Source of the DNA: UMGS1532 sp045542355
GTDB lineage: Bacteria > Bacillota > Clostridia > Oscillospirales > Acutalibacteraceae
Reading direction: 5' to 3'
DNA length: 64,000 nucleotides
Assembly: GCA_045542355.1 (NCBI GenBank)
Contig: JAZQKX010000020.1
Span: 10,423-74,422 of the forward strand
A program made the translations under genes and the position numbers. Positions 34,951 through 43,601 of the stretch are shown piece by piece (within the stretch, counting starts at the first letter, position 1; every line of letters starts with the position of its first letter). The notes under the pieces are model-generated. The model saw only the letters and a list, made by a program, of their open reading frames with translations. It ran no database searches and had not been told where the DNA came from.

Positions 34951-36480
34951 ATGAATGTTTTATTTAATGACAGCGTCCGTGAAATAGAAAACAGAGCCAT
35001 TAAAGAGGGCTTTAGCGGACTTCGCATGATGGAAAATGCAGGTGCCGCGGCTTGTGGTGTTATCACAGAGAAATTTGAGTTAAGAGAAAAAAGTGTGGTA
35101 ATAGTTGCGGGTAACGGAAACAATGGCGGAGATGGCTTTGTTGTTGCCCGTAAACTGTATGAGGCGGGTGTCAGTGTTTGTGTTGTTTTAGCGTCGGGTA
35201 TGCCGAAAACCGAAAGTGCCAAGGAGACACTGTCTAAGCTTTCTGCATATCCTGTGAGGGTTTACGGAGCTAACGACCCTGAAGTCGCCGTTAAGATTCA
35301 CAGTGCGGATTATCTGATAGATGCTATATTTGGAATTGGTTTCCATGGTATGGTGGACGATGGTGTTTCAGCGTTGATTGAGAAATTCAATCGTTCTAAA
35401 GCTTTAAAAATTTCCTTGGATTTACCCAGTGGTTGCGAATGTGACACCGGTAATGTTTCCAATGCCTGTATAAATGCCGACATAACCATTACATTCATTG
35501 CAGTAAAGCCCTGTCATGTCCTGTATCCTGCATCGGATTATTGCGGAAAACTTGTAAAAGTCAGCATAGGAATTTCGAAAAGTATAATGGATAGTGTGAC
35601 TTCCAACATAACAATTATTGAAAATAGTTATGTAGAATCGGCGCTGCCCAAACGCACTAAGAATTTCCACAAGGGCATGGGTGGTACCGCCTTGCAGTTA
35701 TGTGGCTCTTATGGTATGGCTGGGGCGGCAATGCTATCGGCAAAGGCAGCCCTTCGAAGCGGTGCGGGACTGGTAAAGGCTCTGCTTCCTGAATCTGTTT
35801 ATCCAATGGTTGCCACCTATCTGCCCGAAGCCGTATACCTGCCCTGTAAGGATACAGACGATGGCTCGGTGGGTCTTAACTCTTTGGACAAAATCATAAA
35901 ATCTATCGCCACCGCCGATTCTATTTTAATCGGTTGTGGGTTATCACAATCAAAAAGTTCTAAGGAATTGCTTTACACCTTGCTTCCTAACATTAAAATC
36001 CCAACAGTTCTGGATGCGGATGGTATAAATATTGCTTCCAAAAACATAGATATATTATTGAAAAGTGAAGCGCCGATGATTTTAACCCCCCATCCCGCGG
36101 AAATGGCGAGACTCATGCGTGCATCGGTTGAGGATATCCAGCGCAACCGCTTTAAAGCCGCCCATGCTTTCAGCACCCGTTTCAGCAAGATAGTTGTGCT
36201 AAAAGGCGCCAACACCATTGTAGCTTTACCAAACGGGGAAATGTATGTTTGCATGGCGGGTAATCCCGGAATGGCAGTTGGAGGAAGCGGAGATGTTCTG
36301 GCTGGTATAATTAATTCTTTGTTAGCTCAGGGGATGTCCCCCGAAAATGCGGCAATATGCAGTGTTCAAATACATGCCGCCGCAGGTGATATGGTTGCCT
36401 CTCAGAAATCCATGCGTGCCATGCTTCCTACAGATATCATAGAAGCATTACCCTCACTTTTCAAAGAATACGAGGTTTAA
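34951..36480 (+). CDS. nnr: Bifunctional NAD(P)H-hydrate epimerase / ADP-dependent dehydratase
   Basis: Repairs hydrated NADH and NADPH. The N-terminal epimerase (YjeF_N, about 1-215) shows MMENAGAAA, VIVAGNGNNGGDGFVVAR and DAIFGIGFHG. The C-terminal kinase-like dehydratase (about 220-505) shows GTALQLCGSYGMAGAAMLSA, LTPHPAEMARL and the ribokinase-type GNPGMAVGGSGDVLAG. The length of 509 aa is normal. The ATG has a strong AAAGGAGA site. The lipoprotein gene follows at 13 bases. Confidence 0.95.
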   Translation: MNVLFNDSVREIENRAIKEGFSGLRMMENAGAAACGVITEKFELREKSVVIVAGNGNNGGDGFVVARKLYEAGVSVCVVLASGMPKTESAKETLSKLSAYPVRVYGANDPEVAVKIHSADYLIDAIFGIGFHGMVDDGVSALIEKFNRSKALKISLDLPSGCECDTGNVSNACINADITITFIAVKPCHVLYPASDYCGKLVKVSIGISKSIMDSVTSNITIIENSYVESALPKRTKNFHKGMGGTALQLCGSYGMAGAAMLSAKAALRSGAGLVKALLPESVYPMVATYLPEAVYLPCKDTDDGSVGLNSLDKIIKSIATADSILIGCGLSQSKSSKELLYTLLPNIKIPTVLDADGINIASKNIDILLKSEAPMILTPHPAEMARLMRASVEDIQRNRFKAAHAFSTRFSKIVVLKGANTIVALPNGEMYVCMAGNPGMAVGGSGDVLAGIINSLLAQGMSPENAAICSVQIHAAAGDMVASQKSMRAMLPTDIIEALPSLFKEYEV

Positions 36481-36492
36481 GGCGGGGTAGTT

Positions 36493-36966
36493 ATGCTGAA
36501 GCTCATTCCCTTGATTTTGTCTTTAATTCTGTCGCTATGCTCTTGTGGTAATCAACCACCCAAAACTGTGACTGTTGAAGACAACCCTTTCACCGCGCAA
36601 ATCAGCATTGATTGTGACGGTGGGGTATATGAATACAGTTATTCATATAAGGGATTGGGAGCGAGTCAGTTCAGATCTATTAATAACTCCTTACCCATAG
36701 ATTTTTCTTGGGAAAACGGCATCTGGACCGCATCAAACGGTGGTGCCAATTATATAGTTCCTGAAGATATTGTAGCACCAATTCCAATTGTAGTTTCTCA
36801 AGCGGTGGATTCAACCGTGGGAGAGGAGCTAACCGCCGATTATAACGGTGAGTTTAAGCACTACGGTACCTGTAGCGCAGGTGAATATTGCCTTACTGTT
36901 ACTGAGGAGTCTAAGATAAAGAATATAATAATCGAAAGCCTTAATTTAAAGGCGGAATTTTCATAA
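36493..36966 (+). CDS. Small lipoprotein of unknown function
   Basis: A 157-residue exported protein. A short hydrophobic signal ends in a lipobox-like LCSC (Cys18), which would give a lipid-anchored surface protein. The mature part is acidic with predicted beta strands and a GTCSAGEYC cysteine pair. No family is recognised. It is closely spaced between nnr and uvrC and is probably co-transcribed, without an obvious functional link. Confidence 0.75.
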   Translation: MLKLIPLILSLILSLCSCGNQPPKTVTVEDNPFTAQISIDCDGGVYEYSYSYKGLGASQFRSINNSLPIDFSWENGIWTASNGGANYIVPEDIVAPIPIVVSQAVDSTVGEELTADYNGEFKHYGTCSAGEYCLTVTEESKIKNIIIESLNLKAEFS

Positions 36967-36981
36967 AAAAGGAGGGACTGT

Positions 36982-38811
36982 ATGCAAAACACTTTAATCG
37001 GTGAACTTAGAAAAAAAGCAATGGATTTACCCCCAAAACCTGGGGTTTATATAATGCGGGATAAATCCGATAAAATCATTTATATCGGCAAGGCAAAGAT
37101 GCTAAAAAATCGCGTTAGTCAGTATTTTGGCAGTCCCACCAATCATACCGACAAGGTGCGTCAGATGGTCTCTAACGTGGAGCGCTTTGAATATATAGTG
37201 TGCGACAGTGAATTTGAGGCTTTAATCTTAGAATGTTCTCTTATAAAACAACATCAGCCTAAATACAATGTTTTACTTAAGGACGATAAGGGGTATCATT
37301 ATATTAAGATTACAAAGGGTCCTTGGCCTAAAATATCCAGTGTAATGCAATTAGAAAATGATGAGGCTGAGTATCTTGGTCCATATAATTCTGGCTGGGT
37401 GGTTAAGCAAACCGTTAATGAAGCCTCGAAGATTTTTAAGCTACCTAAATGCAACAAGGTATTTCCGAGGGATTTCAATAAGTCAAGGCCCTGTCTTAAC
37501 TTTCATATCGGAGTTTGCAGTGCTCCTTGCGGTGGCAAAATAAAACAGAGCGAATATAAAGCAACTGTGGATGAGGCTATCGAATTTATAAAAGGCGGCT
37601 CACGGTTTAATCTCAATCAGCTTCGCGACGAAATGGAATCAGCCGCTGAGGCTTTGGATTTCGAAAAGGCGGCAAGAATTAGAGACAGAATTCGCGCCAT
37701 TGAAAAGATAAGCGAAAAGCAAAAGGTTATGCTTTCAACTTATGAAAATCAAGATGTAATAGCCTTTGTTTCTGGGGAAACCCGAGTGGCAATTGAAGTT
37801 TTTATATTCAGAAATTCAAGACTTTGCGACCGCAAACAATTTTTGCTTGATATAACCGAGCCATTGCCTACACTGCGTAGCTCATTCTTAAAGCAGTTTT
37901 ATTCTTCTGACAACGAAATCCCCAAAAGAATTTTGTTGGACGAGCCATGTGATGACATGGAAATGCTTACCCAGTATTTTTCTCAGCGTATGGGCAGAAA
38001 GACGGAGATTGTTATACCAAAGATTGGTGAGCAAAAACAGCTTATAGAAATGTGCAGGAACAATGCCTCGCAATATTTAGCCGATTCTATGGGCAGAAAG
38101 GGTCACGATGTAGCGGCGTTGGACGAACTTTCAAAGCTATTGGATTTAGATGCTCCTCCTGTTTATATCGAATCCTACGATATTTCCCACACCGCTGGTA
38201 GTGAAAATGTTGCAGGTATGGTTGTATTTAAGAACGGAGTACCCTTTAAGTCGGCATATAAAAAATTCAAGATTAAATCTTTCTTAGGTCAAGACGACTG
38301 CCGCTCCATGCAAGAAGTGGTTGAGCGGAGATTTAATGAATATTTAAAGGGCGAAGACGAGGGATTTTCAAGGCTCCCAGACCTTATTTTGCTGGATGGT
38401 GGACATGCTCAGTTGGGTGCGGTGACATCTGTACTCAAAAGTTTGAACATAAATGTTCCGGTTTTTGGCATGGTTAAGGACGGCAAACACAAAACAAATG
38501 CTATTGCTTCGAGTGGCGGAACAATAGTCATTAAGTCAAATCGCGCAGCTTTCACCCTGCTTTCAACCATACAAGAGGAGGTCCATCGATTTGCCATCGG
38601 TTATCATCGAAGCAGAAGCTCTAAATCAATGCTGACATCAGAGCTGACCAATATCGACGGAGTTGGTAAAGCAACTGCTGAAAAGCTCTTAAAGGAGTTT
38701 AAGACTATATCTGCAATTAAAAAAGCATCGGCTGATAGACTGGCTTCAGTAAAAGGAATTTCCAAAAAGACGGCTGAAAATATCTATATGTATTTTAATA
38801 CTGAGTACTGA
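36982..38811 (+). CDS. uvrC: Excinuclease ABC subunit C
   Basis: Makes both incisions during nucleotide excision repair with UvrB. Domain order in 609 aa: GIY-YIG nuclease (PGVYIMRDKSDKIIYIGKAKML, about 20-42), cysteine-rich stretch (CLNFHIGVCSAPCGG), UVR domain binding UvrB (ESAAEALDFEKAARIRDRIRA split over about 210-230), RNase H-like nuclease (ESYDISHTAG and LILLDGGHAQLGA), and C-terminal helix-hairpin-helix (IDGVGKATAEKLL). uvrA and uvrB are not in the window. Its stop codon lies in the terminator stem. Confidence 0.97.
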   Translation: MQNTLIGELRKKAMDLPPKPGVYIMRDKSDKIIYIGKAKMLKNRVSQYFGSPTNHTDKVRQMVSNVERFEYIVCDSEFEALILECSLIKQHQPKYNVLLKDDKGYHYIKITKGPWPKISSVMQLENDEAEYLGPYNSGWVVKQTVNEASKIFKLPKCNKVFPRDFNKSRPCLNFHIGVCSAPCGGKIKQSEYKATVDEAIEFIKGGSRFNLNQLRDEMESAAEALDFEKAARIRDRIRAIEKISEKQKVMLSTYENQDVIAFVSGETRVAIEVFIFRNSRLCDRKQFLLDITEPLPTLRSSFLKQFYSSDNEIPKRILLDEPCDDMEMLTQYFSQRMGRKTEIVIPKIGEQKQLIEMCRNNASQYLADSMGRKGHDVAALDELSKLLDLDAPPVYIESYDISHTAGSENVAGMVVFKNGVPFKSAYKKFKIKSFLGQDDCRSMQEVVERRFNEYLKGEDEGFSRLPDLILLDGGHAQLGAVTSVLKSLNINVPVFGMVKDGKHKTNAIASSGGTIVIKSNRAAFTLLSTIQEEVHRFAIGYHRSRSSKSMLTSELTNIDGVGKATAEKLLKEFKTISAIKKASADRLASVKGISKKTAENIYMYFNTEY

Positions 38812-38833
38812 TTTAGTACTCAGTATATTTTTG
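38800..38833 (+). terminator. Terminator of uvrC
   Basis: A 10-bp perfect stem ACTGAGTACT/AGTACTCAGT, which includes the uvrC stop codon, is followed by ATATTTTTG. Confidence 0.8.
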
Positions 38834-38871
38834 TCCATTTTTTCATATATTCCAACAAAGGGAGGATTGCT

Positions 38872-39099
38872 ATGAATAATTTCGCAGAAACCGAACAACG
38901 ACTCACAGAAGGAATGGAACCACAAAAATTCGACAATATAGGATTTATTGTTTTTCGCTTAGTGTTTGTAATACTGATAGCTATATTTATACTGTGTATG
39001 AGATATTTTGTGCCTGATTATTATAAAGAAATTAAATATTATTATGATAATTATGTATCGGTGAATATCACAGCTGACTATTATCTGACAGGGGATTGA
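38872..39099 (+). CDS. Small single-pass membrane protein, possible SpoIVFA-like partner
   Basis: A 75-residue protein with an acidic N-terminus (1-25), one transmembrane helix (about 25-46) and a short charged external tail rich in tyrosine. GGGAGG precedes the ATG. It lies 3 bases before the site-2 protease gene. In spore formers SpoIVFB is preceded by SpoIVFA, a single-pass membrane regulator with an M23-like external domain. This protein has the right place and topology but no M23 domain. The partner role is inference. Confidence 0.7.
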   Translation: MNNFAETEQRLTEGMEPQKFDNIGFIVFRLVFVILIAIFILCMRYFVPDYYKEIKYYYDNYVSVNITADYYLTGD

Positions 39100-39102
39100 T
39101 AG

Positions 39103-39681
39103 GTGGTTACTTTTCGTCTGTTTGGAATTAACGTATCTGTATCTTATTTCTTTCTGTCAATACTTGCAGTATTGATTTTAATAGACAGAAGTGGAATGTT
39201 GTCAATCTCTTTATTGGCAGTGGTATTCCATGAACTCGGGCATCTTTGTATGATGAGATTCTTGAAAGTTACTGTGTCTATTATAGAGTTTTCCCTGTCA
39301 ACTGTCAGAGTAACAACAATAGGTATGATGGACTATAAAAAAAGTCTGATAGTAGCCGTCTCAGGTCCTTTTGCTAATTTATGTCTTTCTTTTTGCGTAT
39401 TGTCGAATTGGGAACTTGCAGCGTATTTTGGTGTGGCAAATCTTGTGATGTTTGCGTTTAATATGCTGCCCGCAAAGGGGTTGGACGGGGGAGATGTACT
39501 GTATTATGCATTGCTTTCCCTTGGGTTTAAGAATGCCGTTAAGATTTTTGCTATCATTTCTACTCTTTCAATAGTTGCAATAATTATGCTGGGTGTGGGG
39601 CTGTTTGTTGCTACCCGTAGTAATATTACATTGCTTCTGGTGGGAATATATTTATTAATTTTGTCATTTAAAAAGATTTGA
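39103..39681 (+). CDS. Site-2 (M50) intramembrane metalloprotease, SpoIVFB-like
   Basis: A 192-residue polytopic zinc protease. The active-site helix has HELGH (residues 46-50, in VVFHELGHLCMM) and the second metal-ligand motif NMLPAKGLDGGD (about 124-135), with SGPFANL between, so the catalytic core is complete. It lacks a PDZ or CBS domain, like SpoIVFB, which cleaves pro-sigma-K in the mother cell. The start is GTG with AGGGGATTGATAG before it. Other sporulation-type genes in the window support this call, but the substrate is not shown. Confidence 0.85.
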   Translation: MVTFRLFGINVSVSYFFLSILAVLILIDRSGMLSISLLAVVFHELGHLCMMRFLKVTVSIIEFSLSTVRVTTIGMMDYKKSLIVAVSGPFANLCLSFCVLSNWELAAYFGVANLVMFAFNMLPAKGLDGGDVLYYALLSLGFKNAVKIFAIISTLSIVAIIMLGVGLFVATRSNITLLLVGIYLLILSFKKI

Positions 39682-39682
39682 G

Positions 39683-39711
39683 TTGAAACTTTACTCCAAA
39701 TGCATTAAAAT
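39683..39711 (+). promoter_or_regulatory. Predicted promoter of the radical-SAM pair
   Basis: TTGAAA (39683-39688), a 17-base spacer and TAAAAT (39706-39711) precede the radical-SAM gene by 26 bases. Confidence 0.6.
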
Positions 39712-39737
39712 AAATACAGTGCATTGGAGGTAATGTA

Positions 39738-41582
39738 ATGACCGAAGAAAGATTGGAACAGCTTTTACTTTCTGTTCAAAAGCCCGGAAGATATACAGGC
39801 GGAGAACAGGGAAGTGTTATAAAGAATAAGAGTGAGGTAGATGTGCGCTTTGCGTTCTGCTTCCCGGATACCTATGAGATTGGTATGTCCCACCTTGGAA
39901 TGAAGATTTTGTATTCACTCTTTAATAGCCGAGAGGATATCTGGTGCGAAAGAGTCTTTGCGCCTTGGGTGGATTTCGAAGCGGTTATGAGAGAGAATAA
40001 TATTCCGCTTTTTTCCTTGGAGAGTCGAGACCCGTTATATGATTTCGATATCATAGGCTTCACAATGCAATATGAAATGAGCTATACTAATCTTCTCAAT
40101 ATGTTGGACTTAGGCGGTGTTCCCATCCGGTCCAGTGACCGTAAAGAGCTTAAAAATCTGGTGGTTGCGGGTGGTCCTTGTGTCTGCAACCCCGAACCTA
40201 TTGCCGAATTTGTGGATATATTCTTCTTAGGAGAAGGCGAAGAGGTGGATTTAGAGGTAATCGACCTCTATAAGAAGTACAAGCTTTCGGGAGGAAGCAA
40301 ACAGGAGTTCCTTATAGAAGCTTCAAAAATAGAGGGCGTTTATGTGCCCTCGCTGTATGATGTTTCGTATAATCCCGACGGCACTGTTTCAGCCATTACC
40401 CCAAAGCAGGGCGCACCCAAAACCATAAGGAAAAGAATCATAAAGGATTTGGATAGCGTTCACTACCCCGAAACCTTTGTTACGCCCTATATAGAAATTG
40501 TGCACGACCGTGCAGTGCAGGAAATATTCCGCGGTTGTATTCGAGGTTGTAGATTTTGTCAGGCAGGATATATCTACCGCCCTGTTAGAGAGAAAAGCGT
40601 TGACACCATCAACTCTCAGGCTAAGTCCCTTTGCGAGACGACTGGCTACAACGAGATTTCCCTCAACTCTTTAAGCACCAGTGACTACAGAGAAATAGAA
40701 CCGCTTCTTAATTCGCTCCTTAGCTGGACCGACGAAAGCCATATAAATCTCGCATTGCCCTCTTTGAGAATTGATAATTTCTCCGACGAGCTTTTGCAGA
40801 AAATTAGCTCGGTAAGAAAAAGTGGTCTTACCTTTGCTCCCGAGGCTGGTACCCAAAGGCTCCGCGATGTTATAAACAAAAACATCACTGAGGATGAAAT
40901 CATGAATACCTGTATCACCGCCTTTAAGGGTGGATATACATCTGTTAAATTGTATTTCATGTTGGGACTACCCACCGAGACCGAGGCGGATTTAAAGGGC
41001 ATTTTAGAGCTTGGACAGCGCATAGTAGACGCTTATTACCACCTTGAAGAAAGACCGAAAGGTAAGGCTGTAAGTGTTTCTATAAGCGTGTCTTCCTTTG
41101 TCCCCAAGCCTTTCACTCCTTTCCAGTTTGAGCCACAAGATACCTTAGATACTATCAGAGAAAAGCAGAAGCTTCTGCTGGATTCTGTTACCACCAAGAA
41201 AATCAGTCTTAGTTGGCACGATTCTTCCACCAGCTTTTTAGAGGGTGTTCTGGCGAGGGGTGACCGCAGAATTTGTGATGTTTTAGAGTGGGCTTGGAAA
41301 AACGGTTGTAAGTTCGATAGCTGGAGTGAGGAATTTAAATTTGAAACCTGGATACAGGCGTTTGAAGAATTCGGCTTAGATCCCACGTTCTATGCTAACA
41401 GAAAGAGGGAATACGACGAGATAATGCCCTGGGAGCATCTTGATTATGCTGTCAGCAAGGAGTTTTTAATTCGCGAAAACAAATTAGCCCACGGCGAGAC
41501 CACCACACCAAACTGCAGGGAGAAGTGCGCCGCCTGTGGTGCAAATTGTTATTGGGAGGGTGTCTGCTTTGAGAAACGTTAG
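39738..41582 (+). CDS. B12-binding-domain radical SAM protein (TIGR03960 family)
   Basis: A 614-residue protein with an N-terminal cobalamin-binding-like domain (about 25-200, VDVRFAFCFPDTYEIGMSHLG and LVVAGGPCVCNPEP). The radical SAM domain has the cluster motif CIRGCRFCQAG (CxxxCxxC). A cysteine-rich tail ends CREKCAACGANCYWEGVC. The reaction is not known to me. It almost always occurs with the next gene, which starts before it ends; both are often found near ribosome or tRNA-related genes, so an RNA- or protein-modifying role is guessed. Confidence 0.88.
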   Translation: MTEERLEQLLLSVQKPGRYTGGEQGSVIKNKSEVDVRFAFCFPDTYEIGMSHLGMKILYSLFNSREDIWCERVFAPWVDFEAVMRENNIPLFSLESRDPLYDFDIIGFTMQYEMSYTNLLNMLDLGGVPIRSSDRKELKNLVVAGGPCVCNPEPIAEFVDIFFLGEGEEVDLEVIDLYKKYKLSGGSKQEFLIEASKIEGVYVPSLYDVSYNPDGTVSAITPKQGAPKTIRKRIIKDLDSVHYPETFVTPYIEIVHDRAVQEIFRGCIRGCRFCQAGYIYRPVREKSVDTINSQAKSLCETTGYNEISLNSLSTSDYREIEPLLNSLLSWTDESHINLALPSLRIDNFSDELLQKISSVRKSGLTFAPEAGTQRLRDVINKNITEDEIMNTCITAFKGGYTSVKLYFMLGLPTETEADLKGILELGQRIVDAYYHLEERPKGKAVSVSISVSSFVPKPFTPFQFEPQDTLDTIREKQKLLLDSVTTKKISLSWHDSSTSFLEGVLARGDRRICDVLEWAWKNGCKFDSWSEEFKFETWIQAFEEFGLDPTFYANRKREYDEIMPWEHLDYAVSKEFLIRENKLAHGETTTPNCREKCAACGANCYWEGVCFEKR

Positions 41583-42210
41583 AATTTTTCTTTATAAAAA
41601 GGACAGGCTGAAATTCGTATCCCACCTTGATATGAACCGATTCATGACCCGTATACTTGGACTTTCAAAAATTCCTTTCTGGTATACCGAGGGCTTTAAT
41701 CCCCATCCATACCTTACGTTTGCTTTACCTCTTTCCTTAGGCTTTGAGAGTGAATACGAGATTCTGGACATACGCATTGTTGACGATAACTTCACAAATG
41801 ATATGGTTAAGGACGCCCTTAACCGAGTAATGCCTGAATATATACAAGCCTATGAGGTTTGCGATGCAGTTTTAAAGGTGGGGAAAATTGGTTTCGCAGA
41901 ATTCAGAATCACTTTTTCTGAGTATCCCGAAGACCTGCCCCAAAGGCTCACTGCTTTTCTTTTGCAGGATTCAATAGTGGTTGAAAAAACAGGGAAAAAG
42001 GGCAAGGTATCTCAGCTTGATTTAGCTCCTAAAATCAAAAGCTTTACCCTCGATGCTGATGACGATGGGCTGAAACTAACATTAACGCTCCCCGCAGGCG
42101 GAGCCGATAATGTTAATCCTACGCTATTATTGGATGCTTTTGGAGACCTGCCTTATTACAGAGTCTGTCGCACGAAGGTTTTTGATGTTGATATGAACTT
42201 ATTTAAGTAA
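41569..42210 (+). CDS. Radical-SAM-associated DUF2344 protein (TIGR03936 family)
   Basis: A 213-residue partner of the preceding radical SAM protein. The N-terminal signature RIFLYKKDRLKFVSHLDMNR and the GFNPHPYLTFALPLSLG stretch fit the family. I place the start at the TTG at 41569, with GGGAGGG eight bases upstream, rather than at the further in-frame ATG at 41536. The first 14 bases overlap the upstream gene, giving translational coupling. Function is unknown. Confidence 0.87.
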   Translation: MRNVRIFLYKKDRLKFVSHLDMNRFMTRILGLSKIPFWYTEGFNPHPYLTFALPLSLGFESEYEILDIRIVDDNFTNDMVKDALNRVMPEYIQAYEVCDAVLKVGKIGFAEFRITFSEYPEDLPQRLTAFLLQDSIVVEKTGKKGKVSQLDLAPKIKSFTLDADDDGLKLTLTLPAGGADNVNPTLLLDAFGDLPYYRVCRTKVFDVDMNLFK

Positions 42211-42215
42211 ACAAA

Positions 42216-42241
42216 GAAGTCACAGGTTATCCTGTGACTTC
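42216..42241. terminator. Bidirectional terminator
   Basis: A perfect 11-bp stem GAAGTCACAGG/CCTGTGACTTC with a TTAT loop sits between convergent genes. The T-rich tail is better on the minus strand (TTTGTTTA). Confidence 0.75.
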
Positions 42242-42244
42242 ATG

Positions 42245-42874
42245 CTATTTACTATTTCTTTTTTCTGCCTCAATTTTGGAATATACACACCCGCAGTAGT
42301 CCTGGCGGTATAGGTTATATTTTACGGATAGTTCGCAAGAACGCTTGTATCCGTTTTTCTTTTTGAAATCTGAGTATAGATAACTAACACCATATTGTTC
42401 ACTCAACTCCTCGCCGATTTCATTCAGCTTTTCCGCGTTCTTGTGTGGACTGATTGAAAGGGTAGTGGTGAAGTAGTCAAAGTCGAGAACCTTAGCATTC
42501 TTTACCGCTTCTTCTAATCTCAGTCTATAGCATTTAAAGCATCTTTCTCTACCCTCGGGCAAATTCTCAAGTCCCTTTGTAATTTGGAAAAAGGGCGAGG
42601 GGTCATATTCATCAATAATAATGTTAATTTCTGATTCTAAACCCATTCCCTTTAATAGCCGTTTCAACTCCTCCGCGCGGTAATCATATTCCTTTTGCGG
42701 TGAAATATTGGGATTGTAAAAATGCAGTGTAATTTTAAAAAATCTATGCAAATACTCCAAAACATAGCTGGAGCAAGGTGCACAACAACAGTGGAGAAGC
42801 AGGGTGGGTTTGGTATCGGATTTTACTATTTCTTCAATTTTTTGGTCAAGTATTAGTTGATAGTTGGTTTTCAT
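42245..42874 (-). CDS. queH: Epoxyqueuosine reductase QueH
   Basis: Catalyses the last step of queuosine synthesis, reducing epoxyqueuosine in tRNA. The 209-aa form starts at the ATG at 42874, which has GAAGGAAATATAT before it; an upstream in-frame ATG adds 14 unlikely residues. The conserved cysteine motifs are LLHCCCAPCSSYVLEYL and the distant CFKCYRLRLEEA, with YCGCVYS near the end. These are the iron-sulfur and metal ligands of the family. No other queuosine gene is in the window. Confidence 0.93.
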   Translation of the reverse strand: MKTNYQLILDQKIEEIVKSDTKPTLLLHCCCAPCSSYVLEYLHRFFKITLHFYNPNISPQKEYDYRAEELKRLLKGMGLESEINIIIDEYDPSPFFQITKGLENLPEGRERCFKCYRLRLEEAVKNAKVLDFDYFTTTLSISPHKNAEKLNEIGEELSEQYGVSYLYSDFKKKNGYKRSCELSVKYNLYRQDYCGCVYSKIEAEKRNSK

Positions 42875-42975
42875 ATATATTTCCTTCGAATGTTTAATCT
42901 GACTTAAGTATAACACATTAGGATTTATAAGACAATATCATCAAGCCAAACTTCTTCACTATTACCTATTACTTC

Positions 42976-43060
42976 AAAATTCCAAGGACTTTTTAGTGAA
43001 GAGTGAACAGTGAAGAGGTAATAAGTAAAAATTCCAAGAACATAAAGTCCTTGGAATTTT
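42976..43060. repeat. 17-bp perfect inverted repeat with internal tandem GTGAA units
   Basis: AAAATTCCAAGGACTTT (42976-42992) is perfectly inverted at 43044-43060. Between them lies a purine-rich GTGAAGAGTGAACAGTGAAGAG tract (short tandem units). It resembles a tiny repeat element rather than coding sequence. The right arm also forms the terminator of tRNA-Gln. Confidence 0.6.
43027..43060 (-). terminator. Terminator of tRNA-Gln
   Basis: On the minus strand the 11-bp stem AAAATTCCAAG/CTTGGAATTTT ends in a T-run directly after the tRNA 3' end. Confidence 0.75.
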
Positions 43061-43135
43061 TGGCTGGGGTGGCAGGATTCGAACCTACGAATGCAGCAGT
43101 CAAAGTGCTGTGTCTTACCGCTTGACGACACCCCA
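43061..43135 (-). tRNA. tRNA-Gln (anticodon TTG)
   Basis: Read on the minus strand, acceptor TGGGGTG pairs with CACCCCA, and the anticodon stem CAGCA/TGCTG holds loop CTTTGAC with anticodon TTG (CAA/CAG codons). The T arm carries GGTTCGAATCC and CCA is encoded. Confidence 0.96.
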
Positions 43136-43151
43136 ATGTATTAAATTTTAT

Positions 43152-43187
43152 AAAAAAATCGCCGCTGACCGCAAAGGTTGGCGGCGA
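43152..43187 (-). terminator. Terminator between tRNA-His and tRNA-Gln
   Basis: On the minus strand a 12-bp stem (TCGCCGCCAACC with its partner, two G-T pairs) is followed by seven T. It should release or attenuate transcripts after tRNA-His. Confidence 0.8.
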
Positions 43188-43193
43188 AAAGCG

Positions 43194-43270
43194 TGGGGTG
43201 GATAATCGGGTTCGAACCGACGACCTCCAGGGCCACAACCTGGCACTCTAACCAGCTGAGCTATATCCAC
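43194..43270 (-). tRNA. tRNA-His (anticodon GTG)
   Basis: Read on the minus strand, GTGGATA pairs with TATCCAC, and the anticodon stem CCAGG/CCTGG holds loop TTGTGGC with anticodon GTG. The base before the 5' end (43271) gives the G-1 that pairs with discriminator C, diagnostic for tRNA-His. CCA is encoded. Confidence 0.97.
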
Positions 43271-43291
43271 CATTTGTATCGCACGATTAGT

Positions 43292-43320
43292 ATTATACCA
43301 ACAGAGAGTCGGTTTGTCAA
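43292..43320 (-). promoter_or_regulatory. Consensus sigma-A promoter of the tRNA-His/tRNA-Gln unit
   Basis: On the minus strand TTGACA (43320-43315) and TATAAT (43297-43292) are both perfect and separated by 17 bases. It is the strongest promoter in the window. Confidence 0.92.
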
Positions 43321-43348
43321 TACTAATTTTCTTAAAACTTGCGAAAAT

Positions 43349-43567
43349 TTACAGAGTGAAATCCTCGCTACTGTAGTCGTCGCCGAGGGTAGCAGTCTTA
43401 GGTGGACGCTTGAGAATATCATACTTAAATCTATAGCATTTATCTGTGGGCTCGACAATGCCCTTATATTTGCAAAGCTTTTGATTTTCGTCGCCATGGA
43501 AAGTTTCGGAAAATCTACAATATTCACATTGAGGAATCACCTTTTTGTCAATAAGCTTTCGTTTCAT
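43349..43567 (-). CDS. Small four-cysteine protein of unknown function
   Basis: A 72-residue protein with CEYCRF near residue 14, a lone Cys in KLCKYKG and a later Cys in KCYRFKYD. The spacing CX2C-X16-C-X11-C suggests a zinc- or iron-binding knuckle. RFKYDILKR near residues 46-54 resembles a pattern I associate with small uncharacterised clostridial proteins. It lies downstream of the ylbJ-like gene on the same strand. No function can be assigned. Confidence 0.7.
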   Translation of the reverse strand: MKRKLIDKKVIPQCEYCRFSETFHGDENQKLCKYKGIVEPTDKCYRFKYDILKRPPKTATLGDDYSSEDFTL

Positions 43568-43601
43568 TTCTCATCACCTGAGACTATTGTATCATAAAAT
43601 T

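Noticed and set aside
42990..43030. CRISPR-like or minisatellite array
   Set aside because: The GTGAA units are too short and too few, without spacers.
43178..43597. 139-codon plus-strand frame through the tRNA-His complement and the small cysteine gene
   Set aside because: It reads across an antisense tRNA and the opposite strand of a better-supported gene.
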